DNA from: Tenericutes bacterium MO-XQ
GTDB lineage: Bacteria; Bacillota_I; Bacilli_A; Acholeplasmatales; Acholeplasmataceae
DNA length: 64,000 nt
Assembly: GCA_002838185.1 (NCBI GenBank)
Contig: CP017948.1
Span: 1,426,001-1,490,000 of the forward strand
Direction: 5' to 3'
The position numbers were made by a program, and so were the translations under genes. The first letter of the stretch is position 1. Every line of letters starts with the position of its first letter. The notes below the pieces were generated by a model. The model was not told the origin of the DNA and did not search any database. It saw only the letters and a list, made by a program, of their open reading frames with translations. This document shows, piece by piece, positions 1 to 8,712 of the stretch.

Positions 1-860
1 GGCCATAAAGATATTGGTCTAATCATACCGACATTCACACCATTTTCAGCTAATATTTCAATCGATGAACGACAAATTCTAGCTGTAGTTCCATATGCTA
101 CAATGACATATTCTGGATTGTTATCCATATTAATCATTTCATATTTTGTTTCATTTTTTTCAACTTCTTTATACTTCTTTTGAAGCTTTAAGTTATGTTG
201 TTCTAACTCATTTGGATCTAAGAATAAGCTGTTAATAATATTTCTTCCTTCGTGATGTTTTGTTCCAATAGATGCCCATGCTTTTTCAGGAAGTTCTCTT
301 TTCTTTATAGGTTTATCTAAATCAACTGTTTCCATCATTTGACCGATTAAACCATCCGCTAAAACCATCACAGGATTACGATATAAATCTGCTATATCAA
401 ATGCTTCTTTCATTAAATCCACTGTTTCTTGTACAGATTCAGGTGCTAATACAATCACATGATAGTCCCCATTTCCACCACCACGTGTTGCTTGATAATA
501 ATCACCTTGAGAAGGTTGAATGGTACCTAAACCAGGTCCACCTCTCATCACTGAACCAATCACGCATGGAAGTTCAGCACCTGCGATATAACTAATACCT
601 TCTTGTTTAAGTGCAATACCTACTGAAGATGATGAAGTCATCACTCTTTTTCCAGCACCTGCAGCTCCATAAACCATGTTAATTGCAGCAACTTCACTTT
701 CTGCTTGAACAAACACCTTACCAGCTTCAGGTAATAATTTAGATAAATACTCTGGTACTTCATTTTGAGGTGTAATTGGATATCCAAAGAAACAATCTAA
801 ACCTGCTTTCATTGCTGCTTTAGCAATTGCTTCGTTACCTTTCATTAATACTTTACTCAT
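1..860 (-). CDS. vorB: 2-oxoacid:ferredoxin oxidoreductase alpha subunit (VorB-like), 3' end outside window
   Basis: Partial gene; 286 codons are visible and the C-terminus lies beyond position 1. The N-terminus (MSKVLMKGNEAIAKAA, then FFGYPITPQNEVPEYLS, AESEVAAINMVYGAAGAG, MRGGPGLGTIQPSQGDY) matches the alpha subunit of 3-methyl-2-oxobutanoate (2-ketoisovalerate) ferredoxin oxidoreductase. That enzyme converts branched-chain 2-oxoacids and CoA to acyl-CoA and CO2 while reducing ferredoxin. The ATG at 858-860 overlaps the TGA of the upstream ferredoxin gene (ATGA), so the two are translationally coupled. The TPP-binding and gamma subunits should lie further left, outside the window. A generic 2-oxoglutarate or pyruvate specificity is possible, but the sequence pattern favours VorB. 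Confidence 0.88.
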   Translation of the reverse strand, partial: MSKVLMKGNEAIAKAAMKAGLDCFFGYPITPQNEVPEYLSKLLPEAGKVFVQAESEVAAINMVYGAAGAGKRVMTSSSSVGIALKQEGISYIAGAELPCVIGSVMRGGPGLGTIQPSQGDYYQATRGGGNGDYHVIVLAPESVQETVDLMKEAFDIADLYRNPVMVLADGLIGQMMETVDLDKPIKKRELPEKAWASIGTKHHEGRNIINSLFLDPNELEQHNLKLQKKYKEVEKNETKYEMINMDNNPEYVIVAYGTTARICRSSIEILAENGVNVGMIRPISLW

Positions 861-1078
861 CTGTCTGCCACCTCTACTTTGATTACTGAATCAGGACATA
901 TAATTGCACAATTTGCACATCCAATGCATTTATCCATATCTGAGACGCTAATTAAATGATATCCTTTAGAATTCATTCTGTTTTTGTCTAAATGTAAAAT
1001 GTCTACTGGACATACGTGTGTACAAAGTTCACATCCTTTACAAGCTTCGTTGTCAAATGTTAAGCTACCTTTTTTCAC
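857..1078 (-). CDS. 2x[4Fe-4S] ferredoxin subunit of the 2-oxoacid oxidoreductase
   Basis: 73-residue protein with two complete cluster motifs, CKGCELCTHVCP near residues 14-25 and CIGCANCAIICP near 51-62, the pattern of the delta (ferredoxin) subunit of Vor/Kor enzymes. It passes electrons from the 2-oxoacid oxidoreductase to the soluble ferredoxin pool. The start is GTG at 1076-1078 behind an AGGAT ribosome site. It lies 11 bp after the leucine dehydrogenase gene and overlaps vorB by 4 bp, so all three are one operon. TGA is used as a true stop here. Confidence 0.88.
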   Translation of the reverse strand: MKKGSLTFDNEACKGCELCTHVCPVDILHLDKNRMNSKGYHLISVSDMDKCIGCANCAIICPDSVIKVEVADR

Positions 1079-1089
1079 TTGATCACATC

Positions 1090-2169
1090 CTATCTTTTAA
1101 TATAATTGTCGTGTAAATGATTAATCGTTTCTATTCTCTTCTTCGCAAATACCTTAGCAGCTAAATGCGTATTAATGTTTTCATTTTCAGCGATATGATA
1201 AATATCTAATAAGCGATCATAGATTTTTTCAATATCTCTAGTTGCACGGCCAACATTATAATCTAATAATTCATGATAAACATTGATTAATCCACCAGCA
1301 TTAATCACAAAATCTGGTGCATATAAGATATCTTTATCTTTTATCATATCACCATGAATATCTTCATCTAATAAAACATTATTTGCTGTACCAGCAATGA
1401 TTTTAGCCTTAATTTGTGGAATAGTGTCAGAATTTAATGATCCACCTAATGCACATGGAACTAAGACATCAACATCTAATTTATAATAATCTTCTGGTTT
1501 TACAAATTCAACTTCTGGATTTTCTTTTTTAAGTCTTGTGATATGTTTTTCGTTAATTTCAGAGAAATAAACTTTTTTCGCATTATTTTTTACTAAGTGT
1601 TTAATAAGGTAATACCCCGTTTGCCCTGCGCCTTGAACTGCAAACGTATACTTAGAAATATCTTCATCACCAAACTTATGCATAAGTGATGCTCTAATAC
1701 CATGGAATGCACCAAGTGCTGTCATTGGAGATGGATTTCCACTCTTACCTTCTAATCCTACTACATAATCTGTTTCCATTGCAACAAAATCCATATCTTT
1801 TGTAGATGTATTTACATCTTCAGCAGTAATATATCTACCGTTTAACGATTGAACATATCGTCCTAATGCTCTAAAGTAAGCTTCTGACTTAACTTTATCA
1901 GCTTCACCAATTAATACTGTCTTACCACCGCCAAGATTAAGTCCAGCAGCTGCTGCTTTATAAGTCATGCCTCTTGATAATCTTAAGCAATCTAATACTG
2001 CAGCTTCTTCTGATTCATAATTCCACAGTCTAGTACCACCAAGGGCTGGCCCTAATGTGGTGTTATGAATACATGTAATTCCCTTTAAACCTGTCGTCTT
2101 GTCATAAAAATAGACTACTTGCTCATATCTATGTTTAGCCATGTAGTCAAAGTGTTTGAAATCGCTCAT
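1090..2169 (-). CDS. leucine/valine-type amino acid dehydrogenase (Glu/Leu/Phe/Val dehydrogenase family)
   Basis: 359 residues, the usual length for hexa/octameric leucine dehydrogenases. The N-terminal catalytic domain has GGGKTVLIG (about residues 76-84) with the catalytic lysine. The Rossmann domain has the NAD-binding GAGQTGYY near 180. It oxidatively deaminates Leu/Val/Ile to 2-oxoacids and NADH. Position at the head of an operon with ferredoxin and VorB indicates catabolism of branched-chain amino acids to branched acyl-CoA, for energy or for branched fatty acid primers. The ribosome site GGAAGGGAG lies just upstream of the ATG. Phenylalanine dehydrogenase is the main alternative. Confidence 0.87.
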   Translation of the reverse strand: MSDFKHFDYMAKHRYEQVVYFYDKTTGLKGITCIHNTTLGPALGGTRLWNYESEEAAVLDCLRLSRGMTYKAAAAGLNLGGGKTVLIGEADKVKSEAYFRALGRYVQSLNGRYITAEDVNTSTKDMDFVAMETDYVVGLEGKSGNPSPMTALGAFHGIRASLMHKFGDEDISKYTFAVQGAGQTGYYLIKHLVKNNAKKVYFSEINEKHITRLKKENPEVEFVKPEDYYKLDVDVLVPCALGGSLNSDTIPQIKAKIIAGTANNVLLDEDIHGDMIKDKDILYAPDFVINAGGLINVYHELLDYNVGRATRDIEKIYDRLLDIYHIAENENINTHLAAKVFAKKRIETINHLHDNYIKR

Positions 2170-2190
2170 TTTAAATCTCCCTTCCGTTTG

Positions 2191-2216
2191 TTAAAAGCGC
2201 TTACATTTGTATTATA
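2191..2216 (-). promoter_or_regulatory. promoter -10 box with overlapping cre-like operator for the Leu dehydrogenase operon
   Basis: On the minus strand TATAAT lies at 2216-2211, followed by TGTAAGCGCTTTTAA at 2205-2191. The latter closely fits the CcpA catabolite-responsive element (TGWAANCGNTNWCA), differing only near its last positions. A cre placed between the -10 box and the gene would give roadblock-type or initiation repression. No good -35 box is visible. CcpA control of branched-chain amino acid breakdown is known in Bacilli; here it is inferred from the site alone. Confidence 0.5.
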
Positions 2217-2280
2217 ACATAGTTATAATAAGAATACATGAGAAAATTTAAGAATGTTTCTAAATAACATAATTTAACAA

Positions 2281-2308
2281 AAAAGAGTACTAAGATTAGT
2301 ACTCTTTT
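2281..2308. terminator. bidirectional intrinsic terminator
   Basis: Perfect 13-bp inverted repeat (2281-2293 with 2296-2308) with A-tract and T-tract on either side. It includes the stop codon of the acetyltransferase gene and would terminate that minus-strand gene. Confidence 0.75.
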
Positions 2309-2922
2309 AGTGTGTTTTCAATTGCGTTTATGAGTTTTCCGACATGAAATCCATCTACAAATGCATGATGGACTTCTATTGTGAAGGGCATCATCATTTG
2401 ATGACCTATTTTTTCAAATTTTGCCCATCCAATTCTAGGTATAGCATCTTTTGAATCTAAATTCGTCGGATGACTTGCATGCGTAAACTTTGCCCAAGGA
2501 AATGTAGTTATATAAACTAAATCTTGTCTAACTTCGTCATCTAGATTGATGAACACATTCCCTTGATCATTTGATTTTTTAATTGCGCTTTCTTGAAATT
2601 TATGAATATCATCTATATATGGTGTATTTACGATTTTAAATGTATCTCCATCTTCAACTTTATCTGTAAATGATGGTGAAACAACATCAAATATATAGGG
2701 TTCACCTTCGATAAAGCGGTATTTGAAATTTTCAATTTGGTTAAGTTCTTTTAAAACAAGCCACATAAATGAAAAATAAAATGATAACTTGTTTTTTTTA
2801 ACATATGCATAAAAACCAGATACATCTAAATCTACTGTAACTTGATATCTAGGGATATCCATGTTCTTATAAAAATCAAATGTTTGTTTTCTTTTCCATT
2901 GATTAATATTAATTTTCTTCAT
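2296..2922 (-). CDS. chloramphenicol acetyltransferase-like acyltransferase (CAT fold)
   Basis: 208 residues, a typical length for CatA-fold trimeric acetyltransferases. The C-terminal catalytic motif is HHAFVDG with the general-base histidine at about 186 and the structural Asp at 190. The N-terminal NQWKRKQTFDFY is also family-typical. It would transfer acetyl from acetyl-CoA to a hydroxyl acceptor. Many chromosomal CAT-fold proteins in Bacillota do not act on chloramphenicol, so resistance should not be assumed. It overlaps the upstream alpha/beta hydrolase gene by 14 bp, so the two are probably co-translated. Confidence 0.8.
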   Translation of the reverse strand: MKKININQWKRKQTFDFYKNMDIPRYQVTVDLDVSGFYAYVKKNKLSFYFSFMWLVLKELNQIENFKYRFIEGEPYIFDVVSPSFTDKVEDGDTFKIVNTPYIDDIHKFQESAIKKSNDQGNVFINLDDEVRQDLVYITTFPWAKFTHASHPTNLDSKDAIPRIGWAKFEKIGHQMMMPFTIEVHHAFVDGFHVGKLINAIENTLKEY

Positions 2923-3880
2923 GATCTAATTCTCCTAGTAAAAATGCTGTTCTTTCATCTATTCTTTTTCTTATAAACTTACTAAAAAATACTGCATCAT
3001 ATCCATGAACTGCTTTTTCCATGTGTCGTTCAACGACTTTAATACCTAACTTCTTTAATTTTTCAGCGAACCATATACCTTCATCTCTTAGACAATCATA
3101 TTCTGCTGTTTCTATATAGGTTGTTGGTAAACCATGAAGATCAGAAATTAAAAAAGATGTATAGTTAAGCATACCAAAATCACCATCTTTTAAATATGTT
3201 TCCCACATGCTTTTGTTTAAAATTGAATTCCACATAGGGGTATCATCGAACATCTTCATGGATGGGGTGATTTGTCTATGATCAATCACTGGATAAAATA
3301 GCAACATCCGTTCAAATGATCTTTTTAATCTATCTCTAGCAAGTAATGCAACTCCAACAGATAAATTCCCTCCTGCGCTATCGCCAGCAACTGATATTTG
3401 ATTGATGTTGATACCTAGCATCTCTTGATGATTGATCATCCATAGATATGCTTGATAACAGTCCTCAAGTCCTATTGGAAACGGATATTTGGGTGCTAAT
3501 CTATATTTAACAAATACTGCTAGATGATTTGAATCATCTATCATATCAGAAACCATGCGCAAGTGAACAAGTGTTCCTTCAATCTGAAAACCTCCACCAT
3601 GTAGATAAAGTAATCCCTTTTGATTTTTCGTTTCATCTTTGTGTTTTAAAACAAAGATCTTAATTTTCTTGCCTTGATAACCCTTGATGACATACGTTTT
3701 TTTCTTCATACCTTTAGTAGGTTTAGTAAAATATAAACTCATGTTAAAAATGATATTAAAAACAATTCTTCTTAACTGAGAATATTTTTTATATCTAAGT
3801 GGTCTTAATATCTTTAATTCTTTATCAATGTCATAAGGTCTCATCAATTCACTTTTCGAAAAGTTTTTTGTACTCTCCAT
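2909..3880 (-). CDS. alpha/beta hydrolase, hormone-sensitive-lipase type esterase
   Basis: 323 residues. The oxyanion-hole motif HGGG is at 94-97 and the nucleophile elbow GDSAGGN at 166-172 (Ser168), defining the HSL (type IV) carboxylesterase family. An Asp and a His in the C-terminal third (near [10 protein letters not shown] and HGYDAVF) complete the triad. It probably hydrolyses short-chain esters; the substrate is unknown. The ATG at 3880 has GAAGGG close upstream and sits inside the 3' end of msrB; an internal ATG at 3844 is an alternative start. It is likely co-transcribed with msrB and the CAT-like gene. Confidence 0.82.
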   Translation of the reverse strand: MESTKNFSKSELMRPYDIDKELKILRPLRYKKYSQLRRIVFNIIFNMSLYFTKPTKGMKKKTYVIKGYQGKKIKIFVLKHKDETKNQKGLLYLHGGGFQIEGTLVHLRMVSDMIDDSNHLAVFVKYRLAPKYPFPIGLEDCYQAYLWMINHQEMLGININQISVAGDSAGGNLSVGVALLARDRLKRSFERMLLFYPVIDHRQITPSMKMFDDTPMWNSILNKSMWETYLKDGDFGMLNYTSFLISDLHGLPTTYIETAEYDCLRDEGIWFAEKLKKLGIKVVERHMEKAVHGYDAVFFSKFIRKRIDERTAFLLGELDHEEN

Positions 3881-4274
3881 ACCCTTCTTTTTCTAGGTCT
3901 TTTTTGGGAATAAACCTTAATGATGCTGAATTGATACAATATCTATATCCCCCAAGTTCAGTAGGTCCATCAGTAAACAAATGTCCTAAGTGACTATCAG
4001 CGTCTTTTGATCTAACTTCAGTTCTCATCATACCAAAGCTTTTATCTAATTTAGTATTAACGGTTGTAAGTGGTTTTGCAAAACTTGGCCATCCACATCC
4101 GCTATCAAATTTATCTAAACTTGAAAATAATGGTTCACCAGATACAATATCAACATAAATACCATCTGCATGATGATTCCAATATTCGTTTTGAAAAGGT
4201 CTTTCTGTTCCTTGTTCTTGTGTTACATGATATTGTAATGGTGTTAATTTTTTCTTTAAATCTTCTTTTTTCAT
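3849..4274 (-). CDS. msrB: peptide-methionine (R)-S-oxide reductase
   Basis: 141 residues. Diagnostic blocks are [10 protein letters not shown] (59-68), [13 protein letters not shown] (88-100) and [11 protein letters not shown] (111-121), with the catalytic Cys113. The structural zinc CxxC pair found in some MsrB proteins is absent (IVSGEPLF replaces it), as in the Bacillus form. It reduces methionine-R-sulfoxide in proteins, using thioredoxin. No msrA is fused or adjacent. It heads a short minus-strand cluster with the esterase and CAT-like genes. Confidence 0.93.
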   Translation of the reverse strand: MKKEDLKKKLTPLQYHVTQEQGTERPFQNEYWNHHADGIYVDIVSGEPLFSSLDKFDSGCGWPSFAKPLTTVNTKLDKSFGMMRTEVRSKDADSHLGHLFTDGPTELGGYRYCINSASLRFIPKKDLEKEGYGEYKKLFEK

Positions 4275-4288
4275 ATAATCACCTTTCT

Positions 4289-6661
4289 CTAAACTAATTT
4301 TTCTAAAAATGATTTTAACTTATCTACAAGTTTTACAACTTCATAAGATAATACTTCATATGCCTTTTCTAAAGATGATTGATCTTTTTTCTCATTGATC
4401 TCCATCATGTTGGTCAATAACCAAGTAGTTCTTTTACCTGATAAATATGAACATGATCCTTTAAAATAATGGAGCTTTTCTTTAATCTCAACTCGATTTT
4501 TTGAATCTATGGCTTGTCTAATCGATTCCATATCTTTTTTATACTCTATTAAAAATGCTTCAATCACTGATTTTGCAATATCAATACTATCATCAAAACG
4601 ATATAAATAGTCTTTTTCATCAAATACTAAGAATGAAGCAGGTACAAAGATTTGTCTTTGTGCTGATAAATGTTTTCTTAAAATGCGTTCTAATGCTTCA
4701 ATATGTATAGGCTTAAACAAAACATCGTTCATTTGCGCTTCTTTCATTAAATCATAATCATTTAAAAACGCATTTGCAGTTACTCCAATAATTGGGATAT
4801 AAGCATATTGCGGTCCTAAATTTCTAATATTCTTTGAAGCTTGAATACCATCCATTTCTGGCATTTGTATATCCATAAGAATAATATCAAAACGCTCATT
4901 TTTTGCTGCTTCAATAGCTTTTTTACCACCATCAACAAGTTTTGAACGAATGCCTTGTTTTTTAAGTATATTCTCAAGTGCAATGCGATTTAAGCGATTA
5001 TCATCAACAACAAGTGCGTATCCTGATAATGCTTCATTATATCGATCAAAACGTCCTTGTTTTCTTTCAAACAGCTCTGTGATAATCTTATGATAGATTG
5101 TTTTTCTAGACATGATTTTTTCAAAATACAAGGAAACTTGAACATTGTGAACACTTTCTAAACTACCAACTTTAACAAAAAGTGTCGATGGTTTAGCAAA
5201 ATTATTTTTGTAAAAATCTATGAGTTCTAACGATTTTTCTTGATTAAATACGATTAGATCATATGTGATTGACTCATCTTTTGTATCATAATGAACTTGC
5301 ATGCCCATGGATTGAAAGACTTTCTCAAAATGACACATGAAATCGTCTTGATCTGTCAAAAGAACATTAAAACCTTTAATTTCTTTGAAATCCATGACAC
5401 CTTGTTTTTTCAATAATAAATCAAAGGAAAACTTACTACCTTGATTAATGTTTGACTCTAAATAGATTTTTGAACCAAGTTTTTCAATCAATTGTTTAAC
5501 AATTGACAGTCCAAGGCCAGTACCTTCATACTTTCTTGAATCCCCTGAATCAACTTGATAAAACTTATCAAATATTTTTTCTAAATTTTCTTGATCAATA
5601 CCTATACCAGTATCTTCAATCATAAATCTTATCCGATCATTTTGTTGATCTTCATCTAGACGCTTTACTATGACTTTAACATAACCTTCGTGTGTATATT
5701 TAATTGCATTACTTAATAGATTTAAAATTATTTGTCTGATTTTTGTATAATCACCTAAGTGAGTATTATTAATCTGATAATCGTAATCAAAGATGATAGA
5801 CAATCCCTTTTCTTGTGCTTTTGGAAGCACTGTTAAAATCATATTCGTTAGCTCATTTTCAAGGTTAAACATATCATCAAATAAATCTATTTGTCCGCTT
5901 TCAATCTTGGAAATATCTAGTAAATCACTTATCATTGATATCAACGCTTTGGTTGAATAGGTTGCTATATCATGATACTCTTTTTGTTCTGATGTTAAAT
6001 CCGTAGATTCAAGTAAATATAGTGCATTTGATATTCCATGTAATGGTGTTCTAAACTCATGACTAATTTTAGCTAAAAATTGATTTTTTTCCATACTAGC
6101 AACATCAGCTTTTTGTTTAAGTTCGATCAGTTTCTTTTGTTGTTCTTGCTTAAGAATTGCATTGGTAATGACTTCAGACAACACTTTTAACAAATTCATT
6201 TCTCTTTCGTTCCATTGTCTTTTACTTCTTACATCATCAAATCCAACAAATCCCAAACACTTTTGTTCATTCATAAGTGGAAGGGTTGTCATCGATTTAA
6301 CACCTTGTGGTTCTAAGGCATCATAAATTAAATGTCCTTTTTCAAGTGCATTAACATCATCATAAATGACAGGTTTACCTTGTCTGTGATACTTAACCAA
6401 GTAATCTTCATATAGACCCATATCAATGTTTTTAAGGTTATCTATTTCTTTTGATACACCTTCATTACACCATTCAAATGTGTTATTCATGACTTTAAGA
6501 TCATCATCATAATCAAACACATAGACACGATCCACATCAAGAAAATTACCCACCATAGCAAGTGCGTTTTCTATTTTTTGATGAAACTCTTCGATATTGA
6601 TATTAATCAGTTCATTTGCAATACTTAAAACGATATCTTGAAAACGATCATGATTGTTCAT
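4289..6661 (-). CDS. soluble hybrid histidine kinase (GAF-HisKA-HATPase-pseudoREC-REC-HPt)
   Basis: 790 residues without a membrane segment. An N-terminal GAF domain spans about 15-170. The HisKA phospho-histidine motif [11 protein letters not shown] has His201. The HATPase domain has N-box residues at 314-318, DTGIGI at 350-355 and GTGLGL at 380-385. A degenerate receiver follows (about 430-530; the acidic pocket is largely lost). A full receiver has acceptor Asp597 in [11 protein letters not shown], and a C-terminal HPt domain has His731 in HYFKGS. It is a complete intramolecular phosphorelay sensing a cytoplasmic signal, but no separate output regulator is adjacent. The ribosome site GAAGAGGGA precedes the ATG. 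Confidence 0.9.
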   Translation of the reverse strand: MNNHDRFQDIVLSIANELININIEEFHQKIENALAMVGNFLDVDRVYVFDYDDDLKVMNNTFEWCNEGVSKEIDNLKNIDMGLYEDYLVKYHRQGKPVIYDDVNALEKGHLIYDALEPQGVKSMTTLPLMNEQKCLGFVGFDDVRSKRQWNEREMNLLKVLSEVITNAILKQEQQKKLIELKQKADVASMEKNQFLAKISHEFRTPLHGISNALYLLESTDLTSEQKEYHDIATYSTKALISMISDLLDISKIESGQIDLFDDMFNLENELTNMILTVLPKAQEKGLSIIFDYDYQINNTHLGDYTKIRQIILNLLSNAIKYTHEGYVKVIVKRLDEDQQNDRIRFMIEDTGIGIDQENLEKIFDKFYQVDSGDSRKYEGTGLGLSIVKQLIEKLGSKIYLESNINQGSKFSFDLLLKKQGVMDFKEIKGFNVLLTDQDDFMCHFEKVFQSMGMQVHYDTKDESITYDLIVFNQEKSLELIDFYKNNFAKPSTLFVKVGSLESVHNVQVSLYFEKIMSRKTIYHKIITELFERKQGRFDRYNEALSGYALVVDDNRLNRIALENILKKQGIRSKLVDGGKKAIEAAKNERFDIILMDIQMPEMDGIQASKNIRNLGPQYAYIPIIGVTANAFLNDYDLMKEAQMNDVLFKPIHIEALERILRKHLSAQRQIFVPASFLVFDEKDYLYRFDDSIDIAKSVIEAFLIEYKKDMESIRQAIDSKNRVEIKEKLHYFKGSCSYLSGKRTTWLLTNMMEINEKKDQSSLEKAYEVLSYEVVKLVDKLKSFLEKLV

Positions 6662-6730
6662 AAATCCCTCTTCATTTGATTTGGTTTATATATCTATTAT
6701 ATATGAAAACTCATTTTCTTTAAAGTATAA

Positions 6731-6750
6731 GAAAAAAAGGCATACGCCTT
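6731..6750 (-). terminator. intrinsic terminator after the PgpA-like gene
   Basis: On the minus strand a short stem AAGGC-GTAT-GCCTT is followed by a run of seven T residues. It overlaps the stop region of the PgpA-like gene and separates it from the histidine kinase gene. Confidence 0.6.
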
Positions 6751-7267
6751 ATTTCGAAAATCTATGAGCAATTGAGCTTGCTGCTGCTGCAGCCATTGCA
6801 CCAACAATATCATCTAAAAATGTATTGCAGCGATTTGGCTCTTTACCTTCTTTATCTAAAACTCCAATGATGCCAGGTTTAGTCTTATCTACATATCCAA
6901 AATTCGTAAAACCAATAGATCCATAAACATTGACAATGGATAATGCCATGATTTCATCAATACCATATAAACCATAATCATTTAATAATATAGTTGATAG
7001 TGGCTCAGAAAGTAAACCTTTCTCTGCTAAAACATCAAGTTCTACTCCTGTGATGACAGCATGCTGAACTTCTCTTTTTTTGACAACTTTCTTTACATGA
7101 TCCAAACAATATTCCAACGTTAAGTTAGGTATATATTTTTTTTGTAAATCAAATGTAATTTTTGCAATATCTTCTAACTTGACACCTCGTTGTTCTAGTG
7201 TGTCTACGACAATTTGATAGTTCTTTTGGGCTTCACGAAGCTCTTCTTCTGTTTTTTCGAAACTCAT
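6749..7267 (-). CDS. pgpA: phosphatidylglycerophosphatase A family protein (YutG-like)
   Basis: 172 residues. The C-terminal half carries the PgpA-family pattern: NDYGLYGIDEIMAL, YVDKTKPGIIGVLD and a conserved NTFLDDIVGA near 148-157. It resembles the soluble YutG form of Firmicutes rather than the multi-span E. coli form. The predicted reaction is dephosphorylation of phosphatidylglycerophosphate to phosphatidylglycerol. It is a monocistronic unit with a good ribosome site (GGGAGGA) and its own terminator. Confidence 0.75.
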   Translation of the reverse strand: MSFEKTEEELREAQKNYQIVVDTLEQRGVKLEDIAKITFDLQKKYIPNLTLEYCLDHVKKVVKKREVQHAVITGVELDVLAEKGLLSEPLSTILLNDYGLYGIDEIMALSIVNVYGSIGFTNFGYVDKTKPGIIGVLDKEGKEPNRCNTFLDDIVGAMAAAAASSIAHRFSK

Positions 7268-7341
7268 GAAGATTCCTCCCTTTGTTTTTAGAGTGTAATA
7301 CTATTATACACGAATCAATTGATTAATCAAGCCCATTATTT

Positions 7342-8433
7342 TTAATCTTTTTTAATAACCATTTTATTGTCTTCTAAATAGATGACGTCCTCACGATCTA
7401 AATCATAGCGTCCTACAGAGAAATCTGTCGTAAGTATTTGTGCTCCACTTGAAACAGCATCATCAAAGCGTGATTGGATAAACTCTAAATTTGCATCAAT
7501 TCTAGTTCTTACCATAAAGTGTTGATCAACTAGGGATGATATAATCTCTAGATCAACGTCATTTTGTACGAAAAATGAGGCATAACTTGGTAGTATTTCT
7601 TGATAGTTACTACCTATAAACATTGATTGTGACTGTAAGGTTTGATCTATGTCATAATAAGAAGATGTATAACTACCTGGATGAAGTACAAATATTACTT
7701 GATTGAAAAGACTTTGAAGTGATGGCCATCCATCATTGATGATGACATCTTTTAAGTTTTGTTGTGAACCAACCATATCAGATGGTTTAAATAAACTGGA
7801 ACTCAGTTTATCCTTAATAAGATCATCCAATAACATAAATACATCTTGATCAAATGGATCTAATGCTGGATCTAACATCGTCCAATCATCTTTAACTTCT
7901 ACTAAAATAATGATAGGTAAATGTGTTTGGTAATCACTAAACCACTTAATTTCTTCCAGCAATAAATCAAACTTGACTGCTTGACTGCTATTATCCACAA
8001 GTGGAACATGAGTAAGTTCAAATGATCCATTTCTATATCTTAAATCAAATTCAAAACTACGTATTCCTAAGTTTAATTGATCAGTAATCGTTTGATATCC
8101 ATAATTCAATGCTTTTGCTTCAGAAAATGAATCACCTAAGCCTACAAAAAATCTTCCTATAGCAGGACCTACCTTCTTATAGCTATTATGACTTGCGAGT
8201 ATTTGAATATCATCTAGTTTAAGAGACGAATCATTTAAATCAAAATTAGTAAAATCTGATTCATCAATAACTTCATACTGATTCGACTCATATGCTTCTT
8301 TTAATGCTTCTAAATGTTTTTCTTGTTTATTGATGTCTACAGTTCTAACTAAAGATAATCTTAAAACAATGCCCATGAAAAGAATTAAAAGCACAAAAAC
8401 AGTTTTCAAACTTATTTTTATAAATTTCTTCAT
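7342..8433 (-). CDS. membrane-anchored Ca2+-dependent phosphoinositide phospholipase C-like protein
   Basis: 363 residues from the ATG at 8433, chosen because GGGAG lies 6 bp upstream; an upstream in-frame start at 8457 has none. A Lys-rich N-terminus and one hydrophobic helix (about 6-24) predict a signal anchor, with the enzyme outside. The TIM-barrel PLC motifs are LASHNSYKKVGPA with the first catalytic His, GIRSFEFDLRYRNG with acidic metal ligands, and LTHVPLVD with the second His. This is the PI-PLC-C1 (Ca2+-dependent) pattern. It probably cleaves glycerophospholipid head groups; the substrate is uncertain. Confidence 0.72.
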   Translation of the reverse strand: MKKFIKISLKTVFVLLILFMGIVLRLSLVRTVDINKQEKHLEALKEAYESNQYEVIDESDFTNFDLNDSSLKLDDIQILASHNSYKKVGPAIGRFFVGLGDSFSEAKALNYGYQTITDQLNLGIRSFEFDLRYRNGSFELTHVPLVDNSSQAVKFDLLLEEIKWFSDYQTHLPIIILVEVKDDWTMLDPALDPFDQDVFMLLDDLIKDKLSSSLFKPSDMVGSQQNLKDVIINDGWPSLQSLFNQVIFVLHPGSYTSSYYDIDQTLQSQSMFIGSNYQEILPSYASFFVQNDVDLEIISSLVDQHFMVRTRIDANLEFIQSRFDDAVSSGAQILTTDFSVGRYDLDREDVIYLEDNKMVIKKD

Positions 8434-8487
8434 AAATATCTCCCTTATTTTAACCAAACTATCGTATAGCTAGTTTTGATTTTGAGG

Positions 8488-8516
8488 TTGTATTAAAAAA
8501 TTGAAAAGGATATAAT
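8488..8516 (+). promoter_or_regulatory. sigma-A type promoter of the CDGSC protein gene
   Basis: TTGTAT (8488-8493), 17-bp spacer, TATAAT (8511-8516). The ribosome site AGGAGG (8525-8530) follows almost at once, so the mRNA leader is only a few bases. Confidence 0.72.
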
Positions 8517-8538
8517 ATTTGTGTAGGAGGAATAAATC

Positions 8539-8658
8539 ATGCACGATAACAAACCAGAAAAAGATACTAAAGACTTACCTTTATGTACTTGTGGTAAAAC
8601 TCAAGATAAACCATATTGTGATGGATCTTGTGATCTTGAAGAAGATACATCCAAATAA
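8539..8658 (+). CDS. 39-residue CDGSH-type iron-sulfur protein with Cys in place of the His ligand
   Basis: A tiny gene with a perfect AGGAGG 8 bp before its ATG, its own promoter and its own terminator. The product is a single CDGSH core, LCTCGKTQDKPYCDGSC at residues 15-31. The family rule is C-x-C-x2-[ST]-x3-P-x-C-D-G-[SAT]-H. Every position fits except the last, where His is Cys31. The [2Fe-2S] cluster would thus have four Cys ligands instead of the Cys3-His1 set responsible for the pH-sensitive, labile cluster of mitoNEET-like proteins. The tail is acidic (DLEEDTSK). It lies alone between two minus-strand genes, so no partner is indicated. Confidence 0.85.
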   Translation: MHDNKPEKDTKDLPLCTCGKTQDKPYCDGSCDLEEDTSK

Positions 8659-8684
8659 TACTATTTAATATCTAAGAAATAATG

Positions 8685-8712
8685 ATTAGATCGAAAGGTC
8701 TAATTTTTTTTT
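8685..8712 (+). terminator. intrinsic terminator of the CDGSC protein gene
   Basis: 8-bp stem ATTAGATC/GGTCTAAT closed by a GAAA tetraloop and followed by a T9 tract. It overlaps the last codons of the convergent SDR gene. Confidence 0.85.

Noticed and set aside
2296-2922. Chloramphenicol resistance determinant
   Set aside because: CAT fold and HxxxD motif are present, but the chromosomal setting next to an esterase and msrB does not support a resistance role.
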